Shown: positions 9,303 to 18,540 of the stretch, piece by piece
Layout: each line of letters opens with the position of its first letter
Numbering within the stretch: position 1 is the stretch's first letter
DNA from: Gammaproteobacteria bacterium
GTDB lineage: Bacteria; Pseudomonadota; Gammaproteobacteria; Ga0077536
NCBI GenBank assembly: GCA_021773835.1
Contig: JAJFJQ010000062.1
Coordinates: 62,001 to 126,000 of the forward strand
DNA: 64,000 nucleotides
Reading direction: 5' to 3'
Made by a program: the position numbers and the translations under genes
The notes under the pieces: generated by a model
Databases searched by the model: none
The model's input: only the letters and a program-made list of their open reading frames with translations
What the model was told of the DNA's origin: nothing

Positions 9303-9602
9303 CGTTCCAATGTCTCCACGTGGGGGGTATCGTCCTTTCGGTAGTATAGGCACAAGCTTGGAAATAGAAACAGAGGTTCGTCCGATCATCACCGCCGATA
9401 ATAAAAATTAATTGGCTGCAATTAGGAAATGGGAATGCAGTGCGGGCTGTTAAAATGGAAACGACTATAGGAAAATTCCCGAAATCTCTTCATCCTCATT
9501 GGAATCCGTTGCCATGTCGCAATGCGAGCGGCAGCACATACGGCCCGTGATAGATAATGACTCGCGCGTGATGTTCGTGAGTTAGGTAACGGATAGCTCG
9601 GC
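9303..9602. other. Divergent intergenic region between the dioxygenase and MATE genes
   Basis: This stretch of 300 bases separates two divergently transcribed genes and should hold both promoters. It includes the in-frame upstream extension of the dioxygenase gene to 9392, which I regard as non-coding. I see AT-rich patches around 9402-9420 and 9450-9480 but no convincing pair of promoter hexamers, no hairpin with a T-run, and no plausible small gene. Confidence 0.4.
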
Positions 9603-10958
9603 ATGTCTTTACTTAGAGCAAGCTTAAGCGACGCGGCACGCCTATTGGCCATCAGTTGGCCACTGATCTTGAATAATCTATTTAATATCGGAGTCAACGT
9701 AGCGGATACGGTGATGGCGGGGCGTCTCGGTGCGACCCAACTGGCTGCCGTTGCGCTCGGATCAAGCATTTGGATCACCTTGTTCCTAGCTGGCCTAGGG
9801 GTAATCATGGCTATCGGTCCGACGGTTGCACAACATCTAGGGGCTGGCCGCATCACGGAAATCGGCCACGATACCCGTCAAGGTTTATGGCTCGCCGTTT
9901 TTATCTCGCTGGTTATCGCAATACTGTTGCGTAGCGCGGAACCGGTAATGCTGTGGATGAATATCGAGACCCAAGTAGCGACGCTCGCGCAGGGTTATCT
10001 TGACGCCATTTCCTGGGGTGTGCTCGGCTGCTATTGGTACCACTGCCTGCGACAGATGAATGAAGGACTCGGCAGAACCGTTCCCATCATGGTCATTATG
10101 GGGACGTCCTTGCCAATCAATGTTGGTCTAAATTACGTGTTTATGTACGGTAAATTCGGCGCGCCAGCCTTGGGTGCGATTGGTGCAGGTCTCGGCAGTG
10201 GGATCACGTTTTGGCTGATGTTCGTGTTTATCGGGCTGTATACCTCGAAGGCCAAAATCTACCGGCAATTTGAGATCTGGGTTGCGCCTGAGCGCCCAGA
10301 CTGGTTAGCAATGCGTCACTTGGTAGCGGTCGGTTTGCCGATTGGGGGTTCTTTCATGTTGCAAGCCGGCCTGTTCACGGTAGTCGCGTTGATCATGGGA
10401 TCGTTCGGCACCGTTGTGGTTGCCGCACATGCGGTGACACTTAACTACGCAAGCTTGATCTTCATGATCCCGCTGGGAGTTGGGATGGCGACGACGGCGG
10501 CCGTTGGTCAGGCAGTTGGGCGCGGAGACCCCGAGGGTGCGCGACGTATCGGCTATGTTGGGATCTCGATATGTCTGTTAATGATGTGTGTCAGCGCAGC
10601 GTGTACTGCAGCCTTTGCCGCTGACATCGCGCGTCTATATTCGAGCGACGAGGCTGTCATCGCGCTCGCGACATCATTGTTATTGATCGCCGCGCTGATG
10701 CAACTCGGTGACGGTACACAAGTCACTGCAGCAGGCGCACTACGAGGACTAAAAGATACCCGGATCCCACTAGGCATCAACGCGTTTGTGTACTGGTGTG
10801 TAGGATTTAGTATTGCCTATGTCCTTGGGGTCCGCTCCGGCTACGGCGCCCACGGTGTTTGGATCGGCTTATGCTGCTGTCTGTGGGTCGCCGGCATTTT
10901 ACTGACGTTGCGCTTTCGCCAAGTAATCAATCGACAAATCGCGGACCTGCAGCATTGA
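9603..10958 (+). CDS. MATE family multidrug efflux transporter (NorM-like)
   Basis: This 451-residue integral membrane protein has about 12 hydrophobic segments in two homologous halves, the usual MATE size. The first half opens with SWPLILNNLFNIGVNVADTVMAG-like sequence (residues about 18-40), where the conserved Pro and the DTVMAGRLG motif are typical of NorM. The second half starts near residue 239 with VGLPIGGSFMLQAG. The region around 292-310 (GVGMATTAAVGQAVGRGD) matches the conserved VGxxxGxxxxxxA pattern of the family. MATE pumps exchange cationic drugs or metabolites for Na+ or H+ at the inner membrane. The gene is monocistronic, with divergent and convergent neighbours, and its stop codon lies in the loop of a strong hairpin. 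Confidence 0.92.
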   Translation: MSLLRASLSDAARLLAISWPLILNNLFNIGVNVADTVMAGRLGATQLAAVALGSSIWITLFLAGLGVIMAIGPTVAQHLGAGRITEIGHDTRQGLWLAVFISLVIAILLRSAEPVMLWMNIETQVATLAQGYLDAISWGVLGCYWYHCLRQMNEGLGRTVPIMVIMGTSLPINVGLNYVFMYGKFGAPALGAIGAGLGSGITFWLMFVFIGLYTSKAKIYRQFEIWVAPERPDWLAMRHLVAVGLPIGGSFMLQAGLFTVVALIMGSFGTVVVAAHAVTLNYASLIFMIPLGVGMATTAAVGQAVGRGDPEGARRIGYVGISICLLMMCVSAACTAAFAADIARLYSSDEAVIALATSLLLIAALMQLGDGTQVTAAGALRGLKDTRIPLGINAFVYWCVGFSIAYVLGVRSGYGAHGVWIGLCCCLWVAGILLTLRFRQVINRQIADLQH

Positions 10959-10975
10959 ATCCATGCCGCAGGTCC
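10943..10975. terminator. Hairpin terminator, probably bidirectional, between convergent genes
   Basis: GGACCTGC at 10943-10950 pairs perfectly with GCAGGTCC at 10968-10975, and inside it GCAT (10952-10955) pairs with ATGC (10963-10966) across one A/C mismatch, leaving a seven-base loop. The stop codon of the MATE gene (10956-10958) is in the loop. It is followed by TTATC rather than a long T-run, so it may stop transcription weakly from either side. It lies between the plus-strand MATE gene and the minus-strand VWA gene. Confidence 0.6.
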
Positions 10976-11013
10976 TTATCTGTATCGACAGCCGCTGGCT
11001 ACTCTGATTAGAT

Positions 11014-13323
11014 TTAGCGCTGGAGGCTCTCCATCCCCGCGGCGGACTTCGCTAAGCGCACGAGGTTGATAAATTCCGCACGATAGCCGAAGCGATCATC
11101 ACCCTTTGCACTTATTGCGAGTTCGATCACGTCATCATAGCTATAGCTACCGGTAAAGCGCCCGCCACGCAGTAGTTGGCCAAATGCTGCAACTGCAGTG
11201 GCGTGCCGAGCTTCGCGCGGTGCGGCACCAACTTTTTCGACTTCTGCCGTGTGGGTAACCGGCGTTGTGATCAAGGTGCTTGTGTGTTGATCGGGCAGCT
11301 TATAGCGCAGTTTTAAAAATGCATATTCTTGCGCATTAGATTCGGTAGTGACCTTTGCTGGGGATTGATACCTAAGGTCATCTACCAGTCGTCCAGCCGA
11401 CCCTGACGGGGTAATTTCATAGATCGCAGTGACCGTATGACCGGCGCCAATATCACCGGCGTCGATCTTGTCGTTGTTGAAGTCTTCGCGATTCAACAAG
11501 CGGGTTTCGTACCCAATCAGGCGGTATTCCGATACGGTCTGTGGGTTGAATTCGATTTGGATCTTGACGTCTTTCGCGATAGTAAACAGTGTTGCGCCGG
11601 CTTCTTCGACCAGCACTTTGCGCGCCTCTGTTAGGCTGTCGATATAGGCAGCATTGCCGTTACCGTTTTGCGCGAGGGTTTGCATGAGTTCGTCATTGTA
11701 ATTGCCCTTACCGAAGCCGAGCACGGACAGGGACACACCCGTTTCGCGTTTGCGTTCGATAAAACTCTTCAACTCTTCGTGGTCGGTAATGCCAACGTTG
11801 AAATCTCCATCGGTCGCCAAGATCACGCGGTTGACACCGCTTTGGTTAAAATTTTGCTCGGCCAGCTGATAGGCTTGTCGGATACCTTCCGCACCTGCGG
11901 TGGATCCGCCCGAGCGCAACTGATCGAGTGCGGCGATGATGCGGTTTTTGTCGCTTACCGGCGTTGGTTCTAGCACGGTACCGGCGCTGCCCGCGTAGGT
12001 AACAATCGCGATCGTGTCATCGCCACGCAATGTCGACAGCAATAGTTTGAACGAATTGCGCAACAGCGGTAGCTTGTTCGCCGCGTTCATGGAGCCCGAA
12101 CTATCGATCAGAAACACCAGATTCGAGTGCGGCTTGTTAGTTTTCGGCAGTTCGTAACCCTTAATGCCGATATGCATGAGCTTCGTCTCAGGATTCCATG
12201 GCGTTGGCATCACATTAACGTGCGCGCGGAACGGCTCTGATTTGTCCTGCGGCGCGGCGTAGTCGTAAGGGAAGTAGTTGATCAACTCCTCAATGCGTAC
12301 AGCATCCTTCTGTGGCAGCACGCCGTTGTTAAGCGAGGCGCGCATGAACGCGTAAGAAGCCGTATCGACATCAATAGAAAATGTCGACACTGGCGCTTCG
12401 TGCACGAGTCTCACCGGATTGGGGGTGATATCGGTGAACTTATCGCGGCCTTGGTCTTTGTATACTTGCTTATTCGCCAGGTCGTCCGGAGTTTGATGTT
12501 GGCGCGCGCGCGCAAGCTGCGATTCAGCCGCAATCATGCCGCCGGCAATTGCGGGCGCACTCGGCGGGCGTGCGCTCCGTTCTTGCACGGTGGATGAACT
12601 GTATGCATCGTAGGCGGCAACCGATTCCGTTGATTTCAGGGCGATTGCCGGTGCCGCTTCCGTTGCTGAGCGCATGAGTGCTTCAATACCCGACCCTGCG
12701 CCTTCATCGCCGAGCGGCGCAACACGATGGTCTTCCTTCTTGCGAGATGCGTATTGCTCTTGGGCTATCCGTCCAGCATTGTCTTTGCCACCGACAATCC
12801 TCGAGCTCGATACCGTCGAATCGATCTCAAGGTCGGCAAGCATCGCATCGTCGCTGTTACCACGCAGTCCCGCAACAAGTTCCGAAGGTTCTGAAGTCGG
12901 TGTATTGATGCCATTCGCCGAGGCTGCTCCTGGCAGACCTATTACTTCTGCATTCATCGTCGACGGTGCAGCGTGTATATCCCGAACATCCAGGTCGATA
13001 GGGGATTTAAGCTTTTGTTGCTCAACATACTGGGTGTTGAGGATCGCAATACTTAGCACCGCAAGACTGGCACCGCCGATCATCATCGGTTTCAAGTTGG
13101 GGAGGTTTAGATTCATCGAGCGTCTCCGAAAAAAGTTTTTGAACACTGAGGTTCCTGTATTCGTGAGACGATCTGGATCAGTCGATCCTTGGGTAGTTGA
13201 TGGATTTTCTCGCGCAAATGCCTCCATCGCGTGTGCTATGGCTGCGTCACGTGAATTTTCGGACGGAAGCGGGTGCCCTTCGGCGTCAAAGGCCTGGTTC
13301 AGTTTATCGATTTCAGTGGTCAT
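11014..13323 (-). CDS. Membrane-anchored von Willebrand factor A domain protein (YfbK-like) with cytoplasmic N-terminal segment
   Basis: This 769-residue protein has a hydrophilic N-terminal region (1-75), one transmembrane segment (about 78-97), a long low-complexity region (100-300), a VWA N-terminal domain (starting near STFSIDVDTASY, about 313), a VWA domain with the metal-binding MIDAS motif DSSGSM at 407-412, and a C-terminal conserved part with LKLRYK. This is the architecture of YfbK-type proteins. The ATG overlaps the stop of the ECF sigma factor gene by four bases. The N-terminal cytoplasmic piece next to a sigma factor gene suggests it may act as an anti-sigma module with the VWA part sensing something in the periplasm. 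That role is an inference. Confidence 0.85.
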   Translation of the reverse strand: MTTEIDKLNQAFDAEGHPLPSENSRDAAIAHAMEAFARENPSTTQGSTDPDRLTNTGTSVFKNFFRRRSMNLNLPNLKPMMIGGASLAVLSIAILNTQYVEQQKLKSPIDLDVRDIHAAPSTMNAEVIGLPGAASANGINTPTSEPSELVAGLRGNSDDAMLADLEIDSTVSSSRIVGGKDNAGRIAQEQYASRKKEDHRVAPLGDEGAGSGIEALMRSATEAAPAIALKSTESVAAYDAYSSSTVQERSARPPSAPAIAGGMIAAESQLARARQHQTPDDLANKQVYKDQGRDKFTDITPNPVRLVHEAPVSTFSIDVDTASYAFMRASLNNGVLPQKDAVRIEELINYFPYDYAAPQDKSEPFRAHVNVMPTPWNPETKLMHIGIKGYELPKTNKPHSNLVFLIDSSGSMNAANKLPLLRNSFKLLLSTLRGDDTIAIVTYAGSAGTVLEPTPVSDKNRIIAALDQLRSGGSTAGAEGIRQAYQLAEQNFNQSGVNRVILATDGDFNVGITDHEELKSFIERKRETGVSLSVLGFGKGNYNDELMQTLAQNGNGNAAYIDSLTEARKVLVEEAGATLFTIAKDVKIQIEFNPQTVSEYRLIGYETRLLNREDFNNDKIDAGDIGAGHTVTAIYEITPSGSAGRLVDDLRYQSPAKVTTESNAQEYAFLKLRYKLPDQHTSTLITTPVTHTAEVEKVGAAPREARHATAVAAFGQLLRGGRFTGSYSYDDVIELAISAKGDDRFGYRAEFINLVRLAKSAAGMESLQR

Positions 13324-13871
13324 GGATGGTCACCATCATCGGCGGCAGCCAATGCTTTCAATTCCTTGCGCATCTCGTGCATGCGCCAAGAGACAGTCGT
13401 TTCCTTAACGCCCAATATTTCCCCTGCTTCGCGATGGTTCAAGTCCTCGGCGAGCACCAATATGGCCGTTTCGCGTAACTGCGGGGTGAGGTGGTCCAGC
13501 GCGACATACAGCCACTCAACCTGCTTTTCTCGGTCTCGCTCACCCGCGCTGACCAATTCGCTGACCTCGACGTAGACCTTGTTCAATGCAGCACGGCTCG
13601 TCTGGCTACGCAGCTGGTCGCGGCAAGCGTTCACGACCACCTGGTAGATCCAGGTCGTAAATCGGGCACGGGCCGCAAAAGACTTCAATTTCTTGGGCAG
13701 GGCCGCACAGACATCTTGGGCGATATCTTCGGCGTCGGCGCGGTTGCCAAAAAAACGGTAGGCCACGCGGTATATCCGGTCGTAGTGGCGCTCTAGCAGT
13801 AGCCGGAATGCCTGAGCATCACCCGCACCTGCCTGCATCGCCAGCTCGTCGTCGTCCGTCATCATGCGCAT
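13320..13871 (-). CDS. ECF-type RNA polymerase sigma factor
   Basis: This 183-residue group 4 sigma factor has a region 2 around residues 24-83 (RIYRVAYRFFGNRADAEDIAQDV, then FTTWIYQVVVNACRD) and a region 4 helix-turn-helix near residues 134-170 (LRETAILVLAEDLNHREAGEILGV, then TTVSWRMHEMRKEL). Region 3 is absent, as expected for the ECF class. Several start codons are possible in the first four residues. Its stop codon overlaps the ATG of the VWA membrane protein (ATGA), so the two are co-expressed and probably work as a signalling pair. I could not identify the promoter it recognises. Confidence 0.92.
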   Translation of the reverse strand: MRMMTDDDELAMQAGAGDAQAFRLLLERHYDRIYRVAYRFFGNRADAEDIAQDVCAALPKKLKSFAARARFTTWIYQVVVNACRDQLRSQTSRAALNKVYVEVSELVSAGERDREKQVEWLYVALDHLTPQLRETAILVLAEDLNHREAGEILGVKETTVSWRMHEMRKELKALAAADDGDHP

Positions 13872-14005
13872 GTTATAGGGTTAGACGGAGCCCGGTACGG
13901 GATCCTTTGGACCTGGGGCAAAATATTTTCGCAACGTCCAACATGGAACGAAGCTGCGCCACGCCCTTAGATGCCGGGCAAGGATAAGTTCAACGCGATT
14001 GGGAC

Positions 14006-15358
14006 TTAAGCAACCGGTTCGCGCATGGTGACGAATTCCTCAGCGGCAGTTGGGTGAATGCCGATCGTGCGATCAAAAACCGCCTTGGTTGCGCCGGCCT
14101 TCAACGCAATCGCGATACCCTGGATTGTCTCGCCGGCGTCCGGCCCAACCATATGTACTCCGACAACCCGGTCACTGGTGTCGTCGACGATAAGTTTCAT
14201 TAGGGTTTTCTCGTCACTGCCCGATAGGGTGTGTTTCAAGGCGGTGAAGGTGGATCGGTAAATCGTCACAGCACCGAATTTCTCGCGCGCCTGCGTTTCG
14301 GTGTAACCCACCGTACCGATATTCGGCTGACTAAAAACAGCAGCCGGAACATACTCATAATCGACCTGCTTTTCGTCCGGCGAGAATAGATCCCAGGCTA
14401 GAGACATCCCCTCTGCCAGTGCGACCGGCGTTAGGTTGATCCGATCAGTAACATCGCCAATGGCGTAAATTGAATCAATGTTAGTTTGATAGCGCTCATT
14501 GACCATGATTGCACCATTGGGAGCGAGATCGACGCCACAGGCCTCTAGCCCCAAGTTTGCAGTTAAGGGTCTGCGACCAGTGGCATACATGACGGTGTCG
14601 CATTCGATTGAGGAGCCGTCGTTCAAGGCGACGGTCAAACCGTTCGTGTTTTTTGTTATCGCCGACACATCTGCGTTGAAGCGCAAGTCGATACCCTTCT
14701 TGCGCATCTCTTGGGCTACGAAATTGCGCGCATCGTCGTCGAATCCACGTAGAAAAACCGGTCCGCGGTAGATCTCGGTGACCTCACTACCGAGACCATT
14801 GAAAATACCGGCGAATTCAACTGCGATGTAACCGCCACCAACGATCACAACTCGTTGTGGCAGCTGCTCAAGAAAAAATGCCTCGTTAGATGTAATTGCG
14901 AGCTCCTTACCCGGCACATCGGGGACGTAGGGCCAGCCACCAACGGCAACAAGGATCCGCTGGGCGGTGAGCTTTTCACCATTCACCGTCACAGTATGAG
15001 GATCGACCAGTTCAGCACGCCCGTTGTAGATTCGCGCGCCGGCGTTATTTAGCAGGCTTTCGTAGATGCCATTCAATCGTTTGATTTCGACGTCTTTGTT
15101 TGCAATCAGCTTTTTCCAATCGAATTTCTCTGGTTGCACTGTCCAACCGAATCCGGCCGCGTCCTCGAATTCTTCGCGGAAATGTGACGCATAGACGAAT
15201 AGTTTTTTTGGTATACAACCGACGTTGACGCAGGTTCCGCCCATGTAGCGGTCTTCGGCGACGGCAACGCGGGCGCCAAGTCCAGCAGACATCCGCGCGG
15301 CACGCACGCCGCCGGAACCCGCACCGATCACGAAAAGGTCATAGTCAAAATCAGGCAT
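14006..15358 (-). CDS. gor: Glutathione-disulfide reductase
   Basis: This flavoprotein reduces oxidised glutathione with NADPH in the cytoplasm. The 450-residue length from the ATG at 15358 ([17 protein letters not shown]) is the normal size; a longer reading frame upstream to 15508 is unlikely to be translated. FAD binding is at GAGSGG (12-17), the redox disulfide is C43/C48 in GGTCVNVGC, the NADPH fold is [10 protein letters not shown] near residue 173, the second FAD contact is AIGDVTD, and the C-terminal catalytic pair is HPTAAEE (His about 435). The pattern GxGGVRAAR and the lack of a C-terminal extra Cys favour glutathione reductase over thioredoxin or mercuric reductase. The yajD-like gene is divergent. 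Confidence 0.9.
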   Translation of the reverse strand: MPDFDYDLFVIGAGSGGVRAARMSAGLGARVAVAEDRYMGGTCVNVGCIPKKLFVYASHFREEFEDAAGFGWTVQPEKFDWKKLIANKDVEIKRLNGIYESLLNNAGARIYNGRAELVDPHTVTVNGEKLTAQRILVAVGGWPYVPDVPGKELAITSNEAFFLEQLPQRVVIVGGGYIAVEFAGIFNGLGSEVTEIYRGPVFLRGFDDDARNFVAQEMRKKGIDLRFNADVSAITKNTNGLTVALNDGSSIECDTVMYATGRRPLTANLGLEACGVDLAPNGAIMVNERYQTNIDSIYAIGDVTDRINLTPVALAEGMSLAWDLFSPDEKQVDYEYVPAAVFSQPNIGTVGYTETQAREKFGAVTIYRSTFTALKHTLSGSDEKTLMKLIVDDTSDRVVGVHMVGPDAGETIQGIAIALKAGATKAVFDRTIGIHPTAAEEFVTMREPVA

Positions 15359-15518
15359 CACAATTGGTCCATGGACTAGAGAAACGTAAAGCATACTGTA
15401 AATTTCTTTAGGGTACCGCGACCCAAACCTTGAGTAATCTATTGTTGAGCTAGGTATTCCAAGCGTCGGCGGATCGCAATAAGATCGTGGGACATCCACA
15501 CTGACCACTCATCACTTG

Positions 15519-15902
15519 ATGTCCAACGAGAAGGGAAAAGCGGGATCCGGTAATCTAGACCGGGTGGTTGCCGAAGCGCGTCGAAACCGGGAGCAGCGCG
15601 AAAGTGGTTATCGAGAGAAGGCGCTCAAGCTGTACCCGTGGATTTGCGGTCGTTGTTCGCGCGAATTCACTCGAGAAAATCTGCATGAGTTGACGGTGCA
15701 TCATCGCGACCATAACCATGATAATAACCCAGCCGATGGCAGCAATTGGGAGTTGCTATGTCTGTATTGTCACGATAACGAGCACCAACGACTGGTAGAG
15801 GCGAGTGGTCCGGGCGGCGGGACGCAGACTAAGGCAACAAAGAATGTGGCAACGCACAATCCGTTCGCCGATCTCGACGGTCTCCTAAAAAAAGATCCCT
15901 AA
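15519..15902 (+). CDS. yajD: YajD-family HNH nuclease
   Basis: This small 127-residue protein has the HNH fold: a zinc-binding CxxC (ICGRCSREF near residue 45), the catalytic HHRDHNHDNNP motif near residues 69-79, and a second CxxC (CLYCHDNEH) near residue 95. The N-terminal half is charged and helical and the C-terminal tail is low in complexity. This matches E. coli YajD, a putative HNH endonuclease of unknown biological role, usually encoded alone. I chose the ATG at 15519 over the TTG directly before it. Confidence 0.88.
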   Translation: MSNEKGKAGSGNLDRVVAEARRNREQRESGYREKALKLYPWICGRCSREFTRENLHELTVHHRDHNHDNNPADGSNWELLCLYCHDNEHQRLVEASGPGGGTQTKATKNVATHNPFADLDGLLKKDP

Positions 15903-15959
15903 GGATCCACGTAATTTCAACGGGCATTACGCCCAACTGTTTAATCCGGATATAGCACT

Positions 15960-16442
15960 ATGCCAGCAGCCACCTTTGCACAAGCAGCAAACGAACGTTA
16001 TTTCGAAGATTATGAGCTTGGGGGCGTATATGAATTTGGTGCCGTGACGGTCTCCGAATCTGAAATCATTGAATTCGCGCAGCGTTTCGATCCGCAACCG
16101 TTCCATATCGATCCGCAACTGGCAAAACGATCAATCTACGGGGGCATCATCGCGAGCGGCTGGCATTCGTCGTCAATCATGATGCGTTTGCTGGTGGACA
16201 ACTTCGTTTCGAGTGTCGCCGGCATGGGGTCCCCTGGAGTCGATCAAATACGCTGGCCGATACCGGTCCGCGGTGGCGATGAATTGTCAATACGGATCAC
16301 GGTTACCGAGATGCGGCGGTCAAAATCGAAACCCGATCGGGGCATCATGAAAAACCTTACCGTACTGTTGAATCAAAACGGCGAGGTCGTATTGGAGATG
16401 CAGGGGACGAGCTTTATCGCGTGTCGCACACCTGCGAGCTAA
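15960..16442 (+). CDS. MaoC-family hydratase (R-specific enoyl-CoA hydratase-like)
   Basis: This 160-residue single hot-dog domain protein has the hydratase-2 style motif near residues 44-64 (FDPQPFHIDPQLAKRSIYGGIIASGWH), where the Asp/His pair would activate water for adding across a 2-enoyl-CoA double bond. The conserved FEDYELGG opening is also typical. These enzymes feed beta-oxidation intermediates or related acyl-CoAs. It precedes the GST gene by 21 bases on the same strand, so they may be co-transcribed. Substrate is not predictable from sequence. Confidence 0.85.
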   Translation: MPAATFAQAANERYFEDYELGGVYEFGAVTVSESEIIEFAQRFDPQPFHIDPQLAKRSIYGGIIASGWHSSSIMMRLLVDNFVSSVAGMGSPGVDQIRWPIPVRGGDELSIRITVTEMRRSKSKPDRGIMKNLTVLLNQNGEVVLEMQGTSFIACRTPAS

Positions 16443-16463
16443 CGCATTGCTAGGAGTTTCGAA

Positions 16464-17099
16464 ATGAAATTGTACGATTGTGCAGTTGCGCCAAATCCCA
16501 GGCGAGCAAGGATGTTCATCGCGGAGAAAGGGATCGAGATACCGAAAGTCGAAGTCGACATCCTTGGTGGTGAGAACCTCAAGCCCGAGTACTTGGCGAT
16601 AAACCCGCGTGGCCTGCTACCCTTACTCGAACTTGACGACGGTACGCGCTTTGATGAAGTGATGGCGATCTGCCGCTACCTCGAGGAATTGTATCCAAGC
16701 CCATGTTTGCTTGGGCGGACGCCGGTTGAGCGCGCGCAAGTCGAGTCGCTGCAACGCAAGATGGAGTTTGACGGGATGATTGCGGGGTCAGAGGTGTTTC
16801 GTAATCAGCATCCACAATTCGCGAATCGGAGTATTCCGGGCGGTGGTGGCGTCGAAATTGAGGCCATTCCAGCACTGGTTCAACGTGGCACGCAAACGCT
16901 TTCCCGATTTTTCGACGCGCTTGAAGCTTACTTGGAAAACAGCGAATTCATCGCCGGCGATGCGTTCACTATGGTCGATATAACGGCCGTTTGTGCTGTC
17001 GACTTCGTGGGGTGGGTAAAGATAAGTATCCCGGAGGGTAACGCCCGCACAAAGGCATGGTACGAGGCGGTATCGGCTCGACCGAGCGCTAAGGCCTAG
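16464..17099 (+). CDS. Glutathione S-transferase family protein
   Basis: This 211-residue cytosolic GST has an N-terminal thioredoxin-like domain (residues 1-80) with the PNPRRARMFIAEKGI helix, the conserved cis-Pro region NPRGLLPLLEL near 50-60 and a glutathione-contact D/E segment (DEVMAICRYLEE). The helical C-terminal domain (about 90-205) ends in a VDFVGW…RTKAWYEAVSARPS pattern seen in the theta/beta-like groups. GSTs conjugate or reduce electrophiles using glutathione; the catalytic residue is probably within the first 15 residues but is not the usual Tyr or obvious Cys. It has AGGAG upstream of the ATG and follows the MaoC gene closely. Confidence 0.88.
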   Translation: MKLYDCAVAPNPRRARMFIAEKGIEIPKVEVDILGGENLKPEYLAINPRGLLPLLELDDGTRFDEVMAICRYLEELYPSPCLLGRTPVERAQVESLQRKMEFDGMIAGSEVFRNQHPQFANRSIPGGGGVEIEAIPALVQRGTQTLSRFFDALEAYLENSEFIAGDAFTMVDITAVCAVDFVGWVKISIPEGNARTKAWYEAVSARPSAKA

Positions 17100-17237
17100 A
17101 CCGGCGCCCGCGGCCGCTCCGCCATCATCTAAGGCTAGGCGTCGCCGTTCAAAACTGCCGCAAAAACCGTAACTTGAGGGCATATTTGCCGAAGTTTGCG
17201 GATATAGGTGCATCATTGCTCGTAAAACCTGGGCAAT

Positions 17238-17264
17238 CCACGGTCCAATAAGCGTGGACCTTGG
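17238..17264 (+). terminator. Possible hairpin downstream of the GST gene
   Basis: GGTCCA at 17242-17247 pairs with TGGACC at 17255-17260 around a seven-base loop; CCA and TGG extend it on the outside past one mismatch. It is followed by TTGAAAGGTCTTTTAT, a weakly T-rich stretch. It sits in the 285-base gap between the GST gene and the luciferase-like gene and could end the MaoC/GST transcript. The rest of that gap shows nothing else I can name. Confidence 0.35.
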
Positions 17265-17384
17265 TTGAAAGGTCTTTTATGCTGGCTCGAGCAAACTTTA
17301 ATGTGTGGCGAGAGCCATGCCGATGAACACTGAAGTATCGCCGTAGGGTGCCGCGAGCGAGCGCCCAGATACAGGAGAATCGTT

Positions 17385-18476
17385 ATGAAATCTGGTTATT
17401 TGATGCTTTTCCAGAATGCCCACGAGGGTCTTTCTGATGCTGATATGGTTAAGAAAGAGATGGAACTCGCCGTTTTAACCGAAGAATGCGGATTTGACAC
17501 GGTATGGTCCGCGGAGCATCACTTCGATTGGTATTCGATGATCCCGGACAACCTCCAGGCACTCACCTACGTGGCGGCCAAGACCTCACGCATCCAGCTC
17601 GGCACTGGTGCAGTTATTTTGCCTTGGAATGAACCAATTCGCGTTGCCGAGAAATTATCAATGCTGGACGCACTATGCGACGGGCGGCTCGTCTATGGCA
17701 TCGGCCGTGGCCTAGCACGCAAGGAATATGAGTCGTTTGGGATCGATATGGAAGAAGCGCGTGGACGCTTCGAGGAAGCGGCGCCGATGATTGTCGAGGC
17801 GCTCGAAACCGGATTCATCGAGGGCGATGGACCATTCTATCCGCAGAAACGCACCGAAATTCGGCCGCGACCGAGCCGCTCGTTTAAAGGCCGCTTGTAC
17901 GGCGTCGCGATGTCTCCGGACTCGGCGCCGACGGTTGGCCGTCTCGGTTGCACGATGATGTTTTTTCCGCAATTTGAGATCGAAAAACACGTCCCGGGGG
18001 TCGACCTATGGCGTGACGCATTCACCGCAGCGCATGGTGGGACCGCACCGCCACCGGTCGCTATCGATACCACGTATTGCCACAAAGATGCCGGTACGGC
18101 GGAAGAGATGTCGCGGAAATATATTGCCGGATACTATCTATCCGTTCTCGAACACTATGAATTTCTAGAGGACTATCACCGCAATACGAAGGGATATGAA
18201 ACCTATGCCGCGGCCGCCGATATCCTGAAGGCAGCTGGCAAAGAGCAGTCACTGGAGGATTACGTCAACAATCAAGCCACTGGCACACCTCAACAAATAC
18301 TCGACAAGCTTGAAGCGCGACGCAAGGTCCTGGGTGACTTCGAATGGAACATGATGCTCAGCTACTCGGGCATGCCATTTGAAGAAGCAGAAAAATCCAT
18401 GCGTCTTATCGGTAAGGAAGTGTTGCCGGAAGTGCGCAGTTGGGGCATGGAGCCGGCTAAGCAACAGGTCGCCTAG
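17385..18476 (+). CDS. LLM-class flavin-dependent oxidoreductase (luciferase-like monooxygenase)
   Basis: This 363-residue TIM-barrel protein belongs to the bacterial luciferase-like superfamily, which uses reduced FMN or F420 to oxygenate or reduce organic substrates. It has the conserved AEHHFDWYSM near residue 44, a TSRIQLGTGAVILPWNEPIRVAEKLSMLD-like block (about 66-95) and GRLVYGIGRG, typical of FMN-type members such as LuxA/LadA relatives. In a cell with complex I and glutathione chemistry, FMN is the likelier cofactor, but this is inferred. A strong ribosome site (AGGAG, seven bases from the ATG) fixes the start. It ends at a clear terminator and is convergent with an enoyl-CoA hydratase gene. 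Confidence 0.88.
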   Translation: MKSGYLMLFQNAHEGLSDADMVKKEMELAVLTEECGFDTVWSAEHHFDWYSMIPDNLQALTYVAAKTSRIQLGTGAVILPWNEPIRVAEKLSMLDALCDGRLVYGIGRGLARKEYESFGIDMEEARGRFEEAAPMIVEALETGFIEGDGPFYPQKRTEIRPRPSRSFKGRLYGVAMSPDSAPTVGRLGCTMMFFPQFEIEKHVPGVDLWRDAFTAAHGGTAPPPVAIDTTYCHKDAGTAEEMSRKYIAGYYLSVLEHYEFLEDYHRNTKGYETYAAAADILKAAGKEQSLEDYVNNQATGTPQQILDKLEARRKVLGDFEWNMMLSYSGMPFEEAEKSMRLIGKEVLPEVRSWGMEPAKQQVA

Positions 18477-18503
18477 GCTACGACGTTTATAACTTCATTT
18501 AGC

Positions 18504-18540
18504 GGGACTCGATCGATGGGGCTCGAGTCCCACCATTTTT
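18504..18540 (+). terminator. Rho-independent terminator of the luciferase-like gene
   Basis: A perfect nine-base stem is formed by GGGACTCGA (18504-18512) and TCGAGTCCC (18523-18531) with a ten-base loop, followed by ACCATTTTT. This is the classic layout for a plus-strand terminator. It lies between two convergent genes; its T-run touches the stop codon of the minus-strand enoyl-CoA hydratase gene. Confidence 0.8.

Noticed and set aside
15359-15508. N-terminal extension of glutathione reductase
   Set aside because: The upstream 50 codons lack family similarity and a ribosome site; the internal ATG at 15358 gives the normal 450-residue enzyme.
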